A DNA stretch of 35,302 bases from Candidatus Bathyarchaeota archaeon. Lineage in GTDB: Archaea > Thermoproteota > Bathyarchaeia > RBG-16-48-13 > GCA-020355125. The stretch lies in NCBI GenBank assembly GCA_026015035.1, contig JAOZHB010000130.1:1-35302 (forward strand). Reading direction: 5' to 3'. Below, piece after piece: positions 15,550 through 23,524 of the stretch (position 1 is the first letter of the stretch; each line of letters opens with the position of its first letter). The notes under the pieces are model-generated. The model did no database searches and was not told the DNA's origin. It saw only the letters and a list, made by a program, of their open reading frames with translations. The position numbers and the translations under genes are program-made.

Positions 15550-16425
15550 ATGGTGTGGGACGCCATCAGCTCCATCTTATCGTTCTTTCCGGTGATCGGG
15601 TTAGCGGCTCTCGGCGGCTTCACCAGCCAGAAGAGTGGGGTTTGGACCATCGCCATCGAAGGAATCATGACCTTCGGAGCCTTCACCAGCGTCTTTGGAT
15701 ACCACTATTTCGGCAATTCGATCGGGATCGCCCTGCTCTTTGGATTTCTTACCAGCATGATATTTGGCGTCTTGTTATCCGTGCTCTGCGTTCATCAGGG
15801 GCTGGATCAGATTGTAGTGGGATTTGGACTGTGGTTCCTCTCAGAGGGACTCGCCGGGTTCCTCAATTTAGCCATCCTCCCCTCGGTTACGGTCACGGAA
15901 ACCCTAGGTCCGAAGATTCTCTCTTTAGATCCCCTTTTCTACGTAACGATTGCCTCATTCACGATCCTTTACGTGATCCTCAAGCATACCAAACAAGGCT
16001 TAGCCATACGAGCGGTGGGTGAGAATCCCAAGGCAGCTGACACCGTCGGCATCAACGTCTATCGCACAAGGTGGATCTGTACAACCGTAGGCTCTGGCCT
16101 GATGGGGTTAGCAGGATCCTACCTTGCCCTAGTCATCCTCCAAGGCTTCACCTACAACTTGGTCGCGGGATACGGGTGGGCCGCATTTGCGCTGGTCCTT
16201 TTCGGACGGTGGACCGCGCCCGGCACCTTACTAAGCTCCCTCGTCTTCACCCTTTTAATCGGACTCCAGACACGATTGCAGATAGCGGGAATCCTAGTCA
16301 TTCCCTCCGAATTCATAGTTGTAACACCCCACATCGCCGTGATCGTGACGCTAGCACTGGCAGGAGCCCTCGGGAAAAAGTCCGGGATGCCCGCTGCTTT
16401 GGGCAGATTTTACCAAAAAGAATGA
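15550..16425 (+). CDS. ABC transporter permease, nucleoside/BMP type, subunit 2
   Basis: This 291-aa partner permease is the shorter type that always accompanies the longer subunit. Its N-terminus carries GLAALGGFTSQKSGVWTIAIEG, the equivalent of the GxxNIGxEG signature. GLAIRAVGENPKAADTVGINVYRTRW is the ATPase-contact loop. GGGGAGG lies 7 nt before the ATG at 15550, two bases after the previous stop, showing tight operon coupling. The C-terminus is cytoplasmic and basic. Confidence 0.93.
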   Translation: MVWDAISSILSFFPVIGLAALGGFTSQKSGVWTIAIEGIMTFGAFTSVFGYHYFGNSIGIALLFGFLTSMIFGVLLSVLCVHQGLDQIVVGFGLWFLSEGLAGFLNLAILPSVTVTETLGPKILSLDPLFYVTIASFTILYVILKHTKQGLAIRAVGENPKAADTVGINVYRTRWICTTVGSGLMGLAGSYLALVILQGFTYNLVAGYGWAAFALVLFGRWTAPGTLLSSLVFTLLIGLQTRLQIAGILVIPSEFIVVTPHIAVIVTLALAGALGKKSGMPAALGRFYQKE

Positions 16426-16519
16426 GCCACACGAAGAAGGTTGAATAGGGAATGAACGATTCACCGGACATCGCGACGAGAACCGTAATCACAGATGATC
16501 CCCATCGACAACCAAGGGA

Positions 16520-18091
16520 ATGAGGGCTATGAAGTCGCCTAGTGGTGAAAAAGGTAGGATCATCCTTGAGATGCGGAACATTTCGAAAAAGTTTCCGGGG
16601 GTGATCGCGAACGACCGGGTTAGCTTTACCTTGCGAGCGGGAGAGATTCATTGCATCCTCGGCGAGAATGGCGCGGGTAAGACTACCCTGATGAATATAC
16701 TGTTTGGGCTCTACGCAAAGGATGGGGGAGACATCCTCGTCGATGGGAGACGCGTCTCCATCGAATCGCCAAGAGATGCGTTAACGCTTGGGATAGGAAT
16801 GATCCATCAGACCTCAACCCTCGTACCCGGATTATCCGCTTTGGAGAACATTGTACTGGGAAGCGAGCCCTCACGAGGGCCATTCCTTGAGCAGCGTAGA
16901 AGTGAGAGAGATGTACGTCAGCTCATGAATCAGTTCAACCTTGAGGTCAACCTCAAAGCCAAGGCAGAGAAGCTCTCGATGGGTGAAAGGCAGAAGGTGG
17001 AGGTGCTCAGAGCCCTCCATCGAGGGACGCGAATCCTCATCATGGATGAACCCACCTCAGTGTTGACGCCGCAAGAGAAAGAAGCGTTGATGAAGACCTT
17101 GAAGGAGATGACTGCGAGAGGAGATATTTCCTCGATCGTTTTTATCACCCATAAACTTCCCGACGTGATGGCGGTGAGTGACCGAGTTACCATCCTTCGG
17201 AAGGGGAACGTGGTGGACGTTCTGGACACCAACGACAGCACCGTGGAACAACTGGCGCATAAAATGGTGGGACGAGACGTAGCCTTTGAAGTCGAACGGG
17301 GTGTCACCGAGACTGGGGAAACCCTCCTCGAAGTGAAGAACCTCCGCGTCCTCAACGAGGACGGGACACCGGCTTTGAGCGGAGTGTCTATCTCTGTGAG
17401 ACGTGGAGAGATTTTTGGAATCGCCGGCGTAAGCGGAAATGGTCAGAAGGCGCTTGTGGAGGCCATTGTAGGGCTGCAGCGTGCTACTGCAGGCAGAATC
17501 CTTCTCAAAGGGGAGGATATTACGCAGTGGGCTCCCGGAAAAAGGAGAATAATGGGGATGGGTTACATCCCGGAGGACAGGTTAGCAGAGGGCTTATTAC
17601 CCGATCTATCCATCGTCGAAAACCTGGTTCTCGGAGTCCACTCGCAACCCGCCTTCACCCACCCGTGGGTGCTTCCCTTTGACAAACGATGGTTCATCCA
17701 TCAGAGTAGCGTCAACGAGTACGCCCGGAGGCTGGTCTCCGAGTACGAAGTGGACACGCCAGACATCGATTTACCAGCAGGACGGCTCTCCGGCGGGAAC
17801 ATCCAGCGGCTCATACTGGCACGAGAGCTGTCCCGGAGCCCCGATCTCCTTGTGGCAGACAAGCCAACCTCAGGACTGGACGTGGGCTCCCAAGAACGAG
17901 CCCGTCGACGATTGATGAAAGAGAGAGAAAAAGGGAAGGCAATTGTGTTGGTTTCGGAAGATTTAGATGAGATAATCATGCTGAGCGACCGGATCGCAGT
18001 GATGTATAATGGAACGATTGTAGGCGTTATTCCCGCTGTAGGCGTGTCGAAGGAGACGCTTGGCGTGATGATGACTGGTGGCGCGAGCTAA
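16520..18091 (+). CDS. ABC transporter ATPase with two NBDs (BMP/ribose-type)
   Basis: This 523-aa tandem ATPase energises the two permeases. NBD1 has Walker A GENGAGKTT (48-56), signature LSMGERQKVEVLRAL and Walker B ILIMDEPTSVL, with all catalytic residues. NBD2 has the degenerate P-loop GVSGNGQKALVEA, signature LSGGNIQRLILAREL and LLVADKPTSGLD, in which the catalytic Glu is replaced. This asymmetry is typical of the family. A 94-nt gap separates it from the second permease. The ATG at 16520 (MRAMKSPSG) is the likely start; a second ATG lies at 16529. Its stop lies one base from the stop of the opposing tenA2. Confidence 0.96.
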   Translation: MRAMKSPSGEKGRIILEMRNISKKFPGVIANDRVSFTLRAGEIHCILGENGAGKTTLMNILFGLYAKDGGDILVDGRRVSIESPRDALTLGIGMIHQTSTLVPGLSALENIVLGSEPSRGPFLEQRRSERDVRQLMNQFNLEVNLKAKAEKLSMGERQKVEVLRALHRGTRILIMDEPTSVLTPQEKEALMKTLKEMTARGDISSIVFITHKLPDVMAVSDRVTILRKGNVVDVLDTNDSTVEQLAHKMVGRDVAFEVERGVTETGETLLEVKNLRVLNEDGTPALSGVSISVRRGEIFGIAGVSGNGQKALVEAIVGLQRATAGRILLKGEDITQWAPGKRRIMGMGYIPEDRLAEGLLPDLSIVENLVLGVHSQPAFTHPWVLPFDKRWFIHQSSVNEYARRLVSEYEVDTPDIDLPAGRLSGGNIQRLILARELSRSPDLLVADKPTSGLDVGSQERARRRLMKEREKGKAIVLVSEDLDEIIMLSDRIAVMYNGTIVGVIPAVGVSKETLGVMMTGGAS

Positions 18092-18092
18092 C

Positions 18093-18731
18093 TTAATTGT
18101 GGTAGATTCCATTCCAGAACATAAGTTCATAGGCCTGGATTAGCCGTGCTACTCTTTGTAACTGCGTCTCTTGGTGCAGGTAGTGGTCTATGATCGAGAG
18201 AGCGTGCTGCTCTAACTCCCCGGTTGGCTGTGCAAAGAGGTCTAGGAAGGTGGTTTCCTCGATTTGATAGGACGCCCTAAAAGCCTTTGAAAGCCGCTTG
18301 CAGTTGGATCCCCAAACGGGCAGGTTTACGATGAGGGCCACGGCCTGTTCTCCAGGTGAGGCGAAGTGAGCCAACGCTGTCAGGTAATGGGTATACACCA
18401 CTGCTTCGGGAAGGGGTGTGTACTCTTCAAGATCCACTGCGTCCAGGCCCATAGTTTCAGCCATCGCAATCAGTAGAGGAATCGCCTGTTCGTCACCCTT
18501 GAAGACGGTGTTGAAGAACGTGAATTCCTCAGAGCTTGTGGACCGCGAAACCATCAAGGCCAAGCTCTTGGCATCGCGGCTGATGATGTAATACTGATTG
18601 GCTGCATACGCTTTTACCTTATCCAGTGAGAGAGTCCCCTGCTCAGCTTCAGAGACATAAAGGTGGTTAAGAATCTTCATATTCAGGGGAGCTAACCAAG
18701 ACCGGGTCTTCTCCAGAAAATCTACGCTCAT
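18093..18731 (-). CDS. TenA/THI-4-family protein lacking the active-site Cys (TenA_E-like)
   Basis: This 212-aa all-helical TENA/THI-4 protein is a paralogue of the TenA at 9509. The position of the catalytic Cys reads NLPVWGSN instead of LPCMW, and the Asp of the QDY motif appears replaced (ANQYYIIS). The late Glu in YELMFWNG is kept. In plants, Cys-less TenA_E proteins hydrolyse N-formylaminopyrimidine; others of this fold are PqqC-like oxidases. The role here is therefore uncertain, though the location at the end of the thiamin island favours pyrimidine salvage. AAGGGG lies just before the ATG at 18731, and CCTTTAAG upstream may be its TATA box. It converges on the ATPase gene. Confidence 0.82.
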   Translation of the reverse strand: MSVDFLEKTRSWLAPLNMKILNHLYVSEAEQGTLSLDKVKAYAANQYYIISRDAKSLALMVSRSTSSEEFTFFNTVFKGDEQAIPLLIAMAETMGLDAVDLEEYTPLPEAVVYTHYLTALAHFASPGEQAVALIVNLPVWGSNCKRLSKAFRASYQIEETTFLDLFAQPTGELEQHALSIIDHYLHQETQLQRVARLIQAYELMFWNGIYHN

Positions 18732-18846
18732 TACATCCCCTTGTAATGAACATCCGATAGAAAAGTGTCACTTAAAGGTTTCTGGAATATCGATGTTTTA
18801 ATTCAAACTCAGAGAGGACGTCCTGTTGCGATGTTGAAGAGCCTTG

Positions 18847-18859
18847 AGCTAGCTAGCTA
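18847..18859. repeat. Palindromic GCTA tract, six-frame stop
   Basis: AGCTAGCTAGCTA closes the frames just before the D-aminoacylase-like sequence begins. The homologous frame opens directly after it, with an in-frame TAG inside the tract. Confidence 0.6.
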
Positions 18860-19318
18860 AGAACGAACTCAAAGCAATGAAGGCCTTGCTGGAGGAAGCT
18901 ATAAAGTCTGGAGCTAACGCCCTTTCGACCGATGCCTACGCACCCGCATACTGGGCTGATACTAACGAAATAATTGAACTATCAAAGATTGTGGCAAAAT
19001 ATGGCGACCTGTATACAACGCACCTGCGAAGCTTTGGCTTTGACGAAGCCATCGAAATAGGAGAAAAGGCAAAGATACCTGTGGAGGTAGCCCACTACAA
19101 CGGAAAAGGGGTAAAAGAGGCTAGAGCGAGAGGAATCAACGTCACCTATAACGCCTACCCCTGTACCGCTGGATCCAGCTTCCTCGGGCAAATTATCCCG
19201 TTTTGGCTGTACGAAGGAGGCGTTGACTGCATACTCGAACGGATCAAACATGATGACACGCGAGAAAAAATTCGGAAGGACCCAAAGATACGTGTACAAT
19301 ATGTTGACAAGCAACAAA
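18860..19318 (+). pseudogene. D-aminoacylase/N-acyl-D-amino-acid deacylase, internal remnant
   Basis: The frame reads NELKAMKALLEEAIKSGA, then LSTDAYAPAYWADTNEI, YTTHLRSFG, PVEVAHYNG and YNAYPCTAGSS. This corresponds to the middle of the D-aminoacylase/dihydroorotase-like amidohydrolases (ThLR and the metal-binding His of the HxNG region). The N-terminal metal-binding HxH part and the whole C-terminal third are missing. A loop of the family also appears deleted between AHYNG and KEARARGINV. An ATG at 18877 gives an open frame to 19359, but the last 28 codons look unrelated. The fragment lies exactly between a GCTA tract and a CGCGCGCG tract. I treat it as a gene relic; an active truncated enzyme is unlikely. 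Confidence 0.75.
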
Positions 19319-19327
19319 GCGCGCGCG
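19319..19327. repeat. (CG)n tract closing the D-aminoacylase remnant
   Basis: GCGCGCGCG lies between the relic and the end of purH (AICARFT). Confidence 0.5.
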
Positions 19328-19355
19328 GTTCATATGAGACCTCAAGTGTAGCTTG

Positions 19356-20501
19356 CTAAAAATGTCTGAACCATCTTTCTCCAGTGAGTATCATTGCAAT
19401 ATCATTTTCATTACATTTTTTAATTACGTTCTTATCGCTGCGTGATCCTCCGGGTTGGATGATTAAGCTGACTCCTGCGTCTCCCAAGGGATCAATGTTG
19501 TCCTCAAGCATGAACCCGTCAGAAACAACTACGCTCTTTCTCAAATCGTGACCAGCCCTTTTGGCTCTATTAAGAGCTATTTCTATTGCGCCAATCCTGT
19601 CTTGTTGACCTGTACCTACGGCTAAAGCTCTATCTTTATCGTCGTTTCTTCCTCCCCATATCACAACGCCATTAGATCTTTTCTCGCCGCAGACCCACAA
19701 AGCATGTAGTCCACTCTGTCTTTCCTGTTTGGTGGGGTGACACCTTGTGACGACACCCAAATTTTCAGTCGTATCCAGAACTGCAAGGTCTTCCAATAAC
19801 CTGAATTTTGTGTAGAATGGTTGCTCTAAAAGTAAGCCATTACCAAATACCTTTATTTCATAAGGTAGACTTCTGTCTAAAAACGCTTCTACTTCTGGAA
19901 CCTCAACTACTCTAAGGTCCCTTTTCTTATGCAATATCTCCAAAGCTTCTGACGTGTACAACGGAGCGAATAGACATTCAATATAATATTTCGGACGGTT
20001 CTCTTCCGTCCTTTCAATTATTTTCTTGGCCACAACGTCATTAATGGGAAAATTGAATCCGACAACACTACCGTAAGCGGCTCTCGGATCCCCGCTCCAT
20101 GCTTTTTCCAACACGGTCGCTGTGTCTTCATCCTCTTCATTTGAAATTCCAACTCCCGTTGGGTTTAGATGTTTCATCACCGCTACTGCTTCTTGTTCGA
20201 AATGATTCACAATTCTCAATGCTCTGTACCCGTCTTCCAAGTTAGTTGCAGAAAGGCCTTCCTTTCCCAATTTTCTCAAGGTAATATCTCCGAAATATCG
20301 CTTTTCAGGATTTTCGGGCACATAGAACGCTGCTGCTTGGTGAGGATTGGTTCCGTAACGCAACCCGATTTCTGCTCCGTCTTTCCCGTCCCATGTTTTT
20401 TTAAGAAAATGAAGCGTTTCATCTCGAAAAGTTATTGTCAGTTTTTCTGGTAACGCATCATCAGAAATTTTTGTTCGGTATATTTTTCTACTCATCAACA
20501 A
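19356..20501 (-). CDS. purH: AICAR transformylase, stand-alone C-terminal half of PurH
   Basis: It transfers a formyl group from 10-formyl-tetrahydrofolate to AICAR, the ninth step of IMP synthesis. At 381 aa it covers only the AICARFT domain of PurH, which is usually fused to the cyclohydrolase. RYGTNPHQAA, the catalytic Lys-His in VMKHLNPTGVGI, GDPRAAYGSVVGFN and TLTNLEDGYRA-like blocks are present; the C-terminus LTGERWFRHF is complete. The cyclohydrolase half is the separate gene 44 nt upstream. It needs the formyl-THF made by Fhs in this window. Base composition is clearly more AT-rich than in the thiamin island. Confidence 0.93.
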   Translation of the reverse strand: MLMSRKIYRTKISDDALPEKLTITFRDETLHFLKKTWDGKDGAEIGLRYGTNPHQAAAFYVPENPEKRYFGDITLRKLGKEGLSATNLEDGYRALRIVNHFEQEAVAVMKHLNPTGVGISNEEDEDTATVLEKAWSGDPRAAYGSVVGFNFPINDVVAKKIIERTEENRPKYYIECLFAPLYTSEALEILHKKRDLRVVEVPEVEAFLDRSLPYEIKVFGNGLLLEQPFYTKFRLLEDLAVLDTTENLGVVTRCHPTKQERQSGLHALWVCGEKRSNGVVIWGGRNDDKDRALAVGTGQQDRIGAIEIALNRAKRAGHDLRKSVVVSDGFMLEDNIDPLGDAGVSLIIQPGGSRSDKNVIKKCNENDIAMILTGERWFRHF

Positions 20502-20545
20502 ACATATCCTAATGCTTTCTCAACTCATTAAATCGGACACGCCTC

Positions 20546-21145
20546 TCATAACCTGTCCATATAGTTCATAATTGCACTATCGTAAGATTGAGTTCTTTTA
20601 ATAGCCTCTACTGCAAGATAGCTTACTACTACTGGTAAAATATTTCCATCGTTTTTCTCCAGCTCGTCAATGACAAGTTTATACTGTTTCGGGTCGGTGA
20701 CCACTACTGGGCTGCCTTTGAGCAATGCTCCTTTTACCGCAGCCCGTATCATAGCAGAGCCTCCTATGTCTATGTTATTTACAACTTTATAAAAATCCAC
20801 TCTGTCTTCTTGGATCACTTTTTCAAAGGGATATAGATTCACTACAACCAAATCGATTGGCTTTATTCCTTGTTGTTTCATGTATTTGTTATGCGTCGGA
20901 TTATCCGGGTTAAGTAGTATACCGCCGTGTATTTTCGGTTGTAATGTTTTTACCAAACCATCTGGGCTTTCCGGATACCCTGTATAATCACTGACTTCTG
21001 TCACATCGTATCCAAGGCTTCTAATTTTTCTTGCAGTTCCACCAGATGAAATAACTCGAAAGTCGTATTTTTCAAGAATCGGAATTAATTCTTCTAGGCC
21101 ATCTTTGTTCGAAACTGAAATCAAAGCTGTTTTCATCTTTCCCAC
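20546..21145 (-). CDS. purH: IMP cyclohydrolase, stand-alone N-terminal half of PurH
   Basis: This 199-aa MGS-like domain closes FAICAR to IMP. ALISVSNKDGLEELIPIL is the family N-terminus. SSGGTARKIR binds phosphate, and GYPESPDGLVKTLQPKIHGG and NLYPFE follow, with NIDIGGSAMIRAA near the end. The protein stops at LMNYMDRL-like residues, exactly where the linker to AICARFT begins in fused PurH. The downstream gene on the same strand supplies the second half after 44 nt, so the pair forms a split PurH operon. The start at 21145 lies 10 nt left of a 14-nt GCTA palindrome, leaving little room for a leader. Confidence 0.93.
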   Translation of the reverse strand: MGKMKTALISVSNKDGLEELIPILEKYDFRVISSGGTARKIRSLGYDVTEVSDYTGYPESPDGLVKTLQPKIHGGILLNPDNPTHNKYMKQQGIKPIDLVVVNLYPFEKVIQEDRVDFYKVVNNIDIGGSAMIRAAVKGALLKGSPVVVTDPKQYKLVIDELEKNDGNILPVVVSYLAVEAIKRTQSYDSAIMNYMDRL

Positions 21146-21153
21146 TTTTTGTT

Positions 21154-21167
21154 AAGCTAGCTAGCTT
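21154..21167. repeat. 14-nt perfect palindrome of the GCTA type, six-frame stop
   Basis: AAGCTAGCTAGCTT is self-complementary over 14 nt and ends the 71-aa fragment to its right: the stop of that frame is a TAG within the palindrome. Confidence 0.65.
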
Positions 21168-21376
21168 TTACCTATTCTATAATCGGATAACCTCAACTTT
21201 TTGGGTATTCTATCTCCGGATTCCAAAATATCTCTTTCAATATGTAAATTACTTGGAGAAATCTGGCTCTCCATAGCAAACCAATGGATAAAATCAAATA
21301 TCATATTAAAGCTTTCTTCTTCCATAATACCTTTTGGAAACGATAATGCTAGATCTTTAATGTCCATTGGTCTCAT
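21161..21376 (-). pseudogene. Unrecognised protein fragment bounded by GCTA tracts
   Basis: The minus-strand frame is open from an in-frame TAG inside the tract at 21397-21404 to an in-frame TAG inside the tract at 21154-21167. The first ATG (21376) gives 71 residues beginning MRPMDIKDLALSFPKG and ending DYRIGKS. Composition is protein-like, with a hydrophobic helix (FNMIFDFIHWFAM). I do not recognise the family. No ribosome-binding site is evident. The ends coincide with the repeat tracts, as for the other remnants in the window, so I regard it as a gene fragment. Confidence 0.4.
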
Positions 21377-21396
21377 AAGCCCTTTGAGAACATCAG

Positions 21397-21423
21397 GCTA
21401 GCTATATCAAGTCGCGCGCGCGC
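21397..21423. repeat. GCTAGCTA plus (CG)n tract pair
   Basis: GGCTAGCTATA at 21397-21407 is followed within a few bases by CGCGCGCGCGC at 21413-21423. This is the only place where the two tract types occur almost fused. Confidence 0.5.
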
Positions 21424-21652
21424 TTTTATATGAGATTATGGGAATGTTACGTGTTTGTATTGTTCCCGATGTGGTAATGGGTTGACTTTTGTTCCTTTGA
21501 ATAGGCGTTTGATTAACGCAAGCATATATTCTGTACTGGAAAGGGTCATTCTTGCGATCGCAGAATACGTATCTCGAATGCTTGGGGGACATTCAGATAG
21601 CCAAGTACCTTTATTCTTATTTTTCGCTTGACACTTACCATATAATAAGACG
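21424..21652. other. 229-nt stretch with no recognisable gene
   Basis: The stretch is bounded by (CG)n tracts on both sides. A 61-codon open frame on the minus strand (21407-21592) runs through the left tract and looks like chance coding. CATATAATAAG at 21639-21649 may be a TATA box for the plus-strand gene, but it is far from its start. Confidence 0.35.
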
Positions 21653-21666
21653 TAGCGCGCGCGCTA
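21653..21666. repeat. 14-nt (CG)n-cored palindrome TAG-(GC)n-CTA
   Basis: TAGCGCGCGCGCTA is a perfect 14-nt palindrome that joins the TAG/CTA ends of the GCTA tracts with a CG core. Confidence 0.5.
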
Positions 21667-21762
21667 GTCCGAGTATTTTAGCAGATATCTCTGGGTGGTA
21701 TCTGAACCTATATATAGGTATAATCTCATATACTGTTTTCTGCTAAAACCTAATAAAACGCT

Positions 21763-22308
21763 TTGTTTGAAGGGGGAGATATTATCAACAACGTATTCAG
21801 AGGTAAAGTACAATCACCCGCAGCTAGGATCGCCGTCGCAGCCGTGATGGCTGCTTTGGTATGCGTTTCAACGCTGATGTTTCGGATTCCCGTTCCTGCA
21901 ACGGGAGGCTACATCAACATCGGTGACGTCATGATCTTCGTGAGCGGGTTAGCCTTTGGTAAAACCATTGGCGGCTTCGCAGGCGGTGTGGGCTCAGCCA
22001 TCGCGGACCTCATCGGCTATCCCTCGTACGCGCCGCTCACTTTGGTAGTTAAGGGGATTGAAGGCGCCTTAGTGGGCGTGATAAGTGATGGTACGAGTAA
22101 AACCCGCGACGTGCTCGCGGTCATCGTGGGAGGTGGCGCCATGATCGCTGGATACTATCTCGGGGAAGCTTTCATCATGGGAGTTGGCCCCTACGCTGCT
22201 TTAGTGGAAGTACCCGGTAACTTCTTCCAAGTATTGGCGGGAGGGGTCATAGGCGTGCCCATTTCATGGGTCATTCAACGTTATCTTACAACCCCTCGAT
22301 GGCGATAA
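21763..22308 (+). CDS. ECF transporter S component (PF07155-like)
   Basis: This vitamin or cofactor uptake subunit has about five membrane segments in 181 aa. The block RIPVPATGGYINIGDVMIF followed by GGFAGGVGSAIADLIGYPSYAP is typical of the ECF S family, where the GDxxIF helix contacts the ligand. No EcfT or EcfA gene is present, so it must share a module encoded elsewhere. The start is unclear: the open frame begins at TTG 21763, but GGGGGAG at 21772-21778 points to ATT 21781 or ATC 21784, and no ATG or GTG occurs before Val/Met about 29 codons in. TATATATAGG near 21709-21718 is the likely TATA box. The substrate cannot be told. Confidence 0.82.
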   Translation: MFEGGDIINNVFRGKVQSPAARIAVAAVMAALVCVSTLMFRIPVPATGGYINIGDVMIFVSGLAFGKTIGGFAGGVGSAIADLIGYPSYAPLTLVVKGIEGALVGVISDGTSKTRDVLAVIVGGGAMIAGYYLGEAFIMGVGPYAALVEVPGNFFQVLAGGVIGVPISWVIQRYLTTPRWR

Positions 22309-22372
22309 GTAGAATACGTCTTCACTGTAAGAAGGTACACCCGTTCCTCGTGAAGGAAAAAACCCGCGTAAA

Positions 22373-23389
22373 TCAGATAACGTCCTTTTTTAAAGCCATC
22401 CACAACTCGTCAGATCGAGGTCTTGGTAAAGGTTCAGTTGACCCGTCCCTTCGCGCGATGATCCTGCACTCAGCATCGGCTAATACTTCACCAATGATTG
22501 ATGCGTCCACCTCGTTCTCTCTGAGTTGACTTATTATCTTGACTGCTTGATCTTGTTCCGCTACGATGAGTAGGGAGCCAGAGCTAATGAGGTTCAGGGG
22601 ATCTATCTCAAAGAAACGGCAGACGTCGATCGTTTCCTGGCTGATCGCAAGGGCGTCCTCGTACACTCTGAATCCAGTCCCAGATGCGTCAGCCACTTCG
22701 TGCAGACCATTGGACACACCCCCTTCGGTGGGGTCGTGCATGGCTTGAACGCCCCCAAACTCGAAGGCGATCATCGCCTCCTTCAAGACACTCAACTGAT
22801 CAAAATACTTCGCAGCCCTCCGAACGAACTCGTGTCCAAACCTCGAAGCGAGAGGTTTATTCCGATCAGAGGCCAAGATGGCGGTTCCCTCGATTCCAAT
22901 GCTTTTAGACAGTATGATCTTTGATCCGGGTGTAGCACCACTACAGGTTACGTAGCCACGGTCTTCTACGACGCCCATGGCGAAAACGATTACAAGTGGA
23001 TGATTCAAGCCGGGTGTTACCTCTGAGTGGCCGCCGACGATGCTCACATCGAGTTTCTCGGCTGCGGCACTCATCTCCCGGCATATCCTCTCCAGTAGTC
23101 CTTCGTCGGAGCCCTCCGGGAGCATGATACAGGCCAGGGTCCAGCGTGGTCGGACACCGCGTGTCGCGATGTCGTTGGTTGCGACATTCATGGCGATCCA
23201 GCCTATTTTTTCGCTGGCGCCGCTTATGGGGTCGCCGTGTAGGGCCAGGAGCTTGCATCCATCTGAGACGATGGATGCGTCTTCGCCCTTAGAGGGACCG
23301 AAGATTACGTCGCTTCGGGTTGCGCCGAGGAATTTAAACACGGTTTTCTCGAGGATTTCTGGGGGTATTTTTCCAGGGGGAAGTATCAT
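22373..23389 (-). CDS. AIR synthase/HypE-like ATP-binding protein (PurM superfamily)
   Basis: This protein of about 338 aa has the two-domain PurM fold shared by PurM, HypE, ThiL and SelD. LPPGKIPPEILEK, GEDASIV (ATP-binding loop), ALHGDPISG and ATNDIATRGVRPRW form the N-terminal half. SIVGGHSEVTPG and HDPTEGGVSNGLHE belong to the second. It is closest in feel to archaeal HypE-related hydrogenase maturation factors of unknown role, and the C-terminal Cys of true HypE is absent. An upstream ATG at 23428 extends the frame by 13 codons. However, the likely TATA box at 23441-23449 predicts transcription start near 23420, and GAAGGA lies 9 nt before the ATG at 23389, so I use the latter. Confidence 0.8.
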   Translation of the reverse strand: MILPPGKIPPEILEKTVFKFLGATRSDVIFGPSKGEDASIVSDGCKLLALHGDPISGASEKIGWIAMNVATNDIATRGVRPRWTLACIMLPEGSDEGLLERICREMSAAAEKLDVSIVGGHSEVTPGLNHPLVIVFAMGVVEDRGYVTCSGATPGSKIILSKSIGIEGTAILASDRNKPLASRFGHEFVRRAAKYFDQLSVLKEAMIAFEFGGVQAMHDPTEGGVSNGLHEVADASGTGFRVYEDALAISQETIDVCRFFEIDPLNLISSGSLLIVAEQDQAVKIISQLRENEVDASIIGEVLADAECRIIARRDGSTEPLPRPRSDELWMALKKDVI

Positions 23390-23440
23390 TGTCTGTAATC
23401 CTTCATGGAAGGTGGTTGGAATACTCATATTTGCTTATCA

Positions 23441-23470
23441 GATAAAAGGTGAGTGATTAACCTTTTTATG
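23441..23470. promoter_or_regulatory. Divergent promoter pair
   Basis: CCTTTTATC on the minus strand (23441-23449) faces the PurM-like gene, and CCTTTTTATG on the plus strand (23461-23470) faces gcvPA. The two TATA boxes lie back to back within 30 bases. Confidence 0.5.
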
Positions 23471-23524
23471 ATACAGGAATGATAGAGTTCAGAGGACTAC
23501 GTATTAAGTGGTGATTCAAGTAGT

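Noticed and set aside
15555-16022. 155-codon plus-strand frame inside the second permease
   Set aside because: Its Arg/His-rich translation is a shadow of the permease gene in another frame.
16071-16448. 125-codon plus-strand frame
   Set aside because: It is a shadow of the same permease, with no ribosome site or domain.
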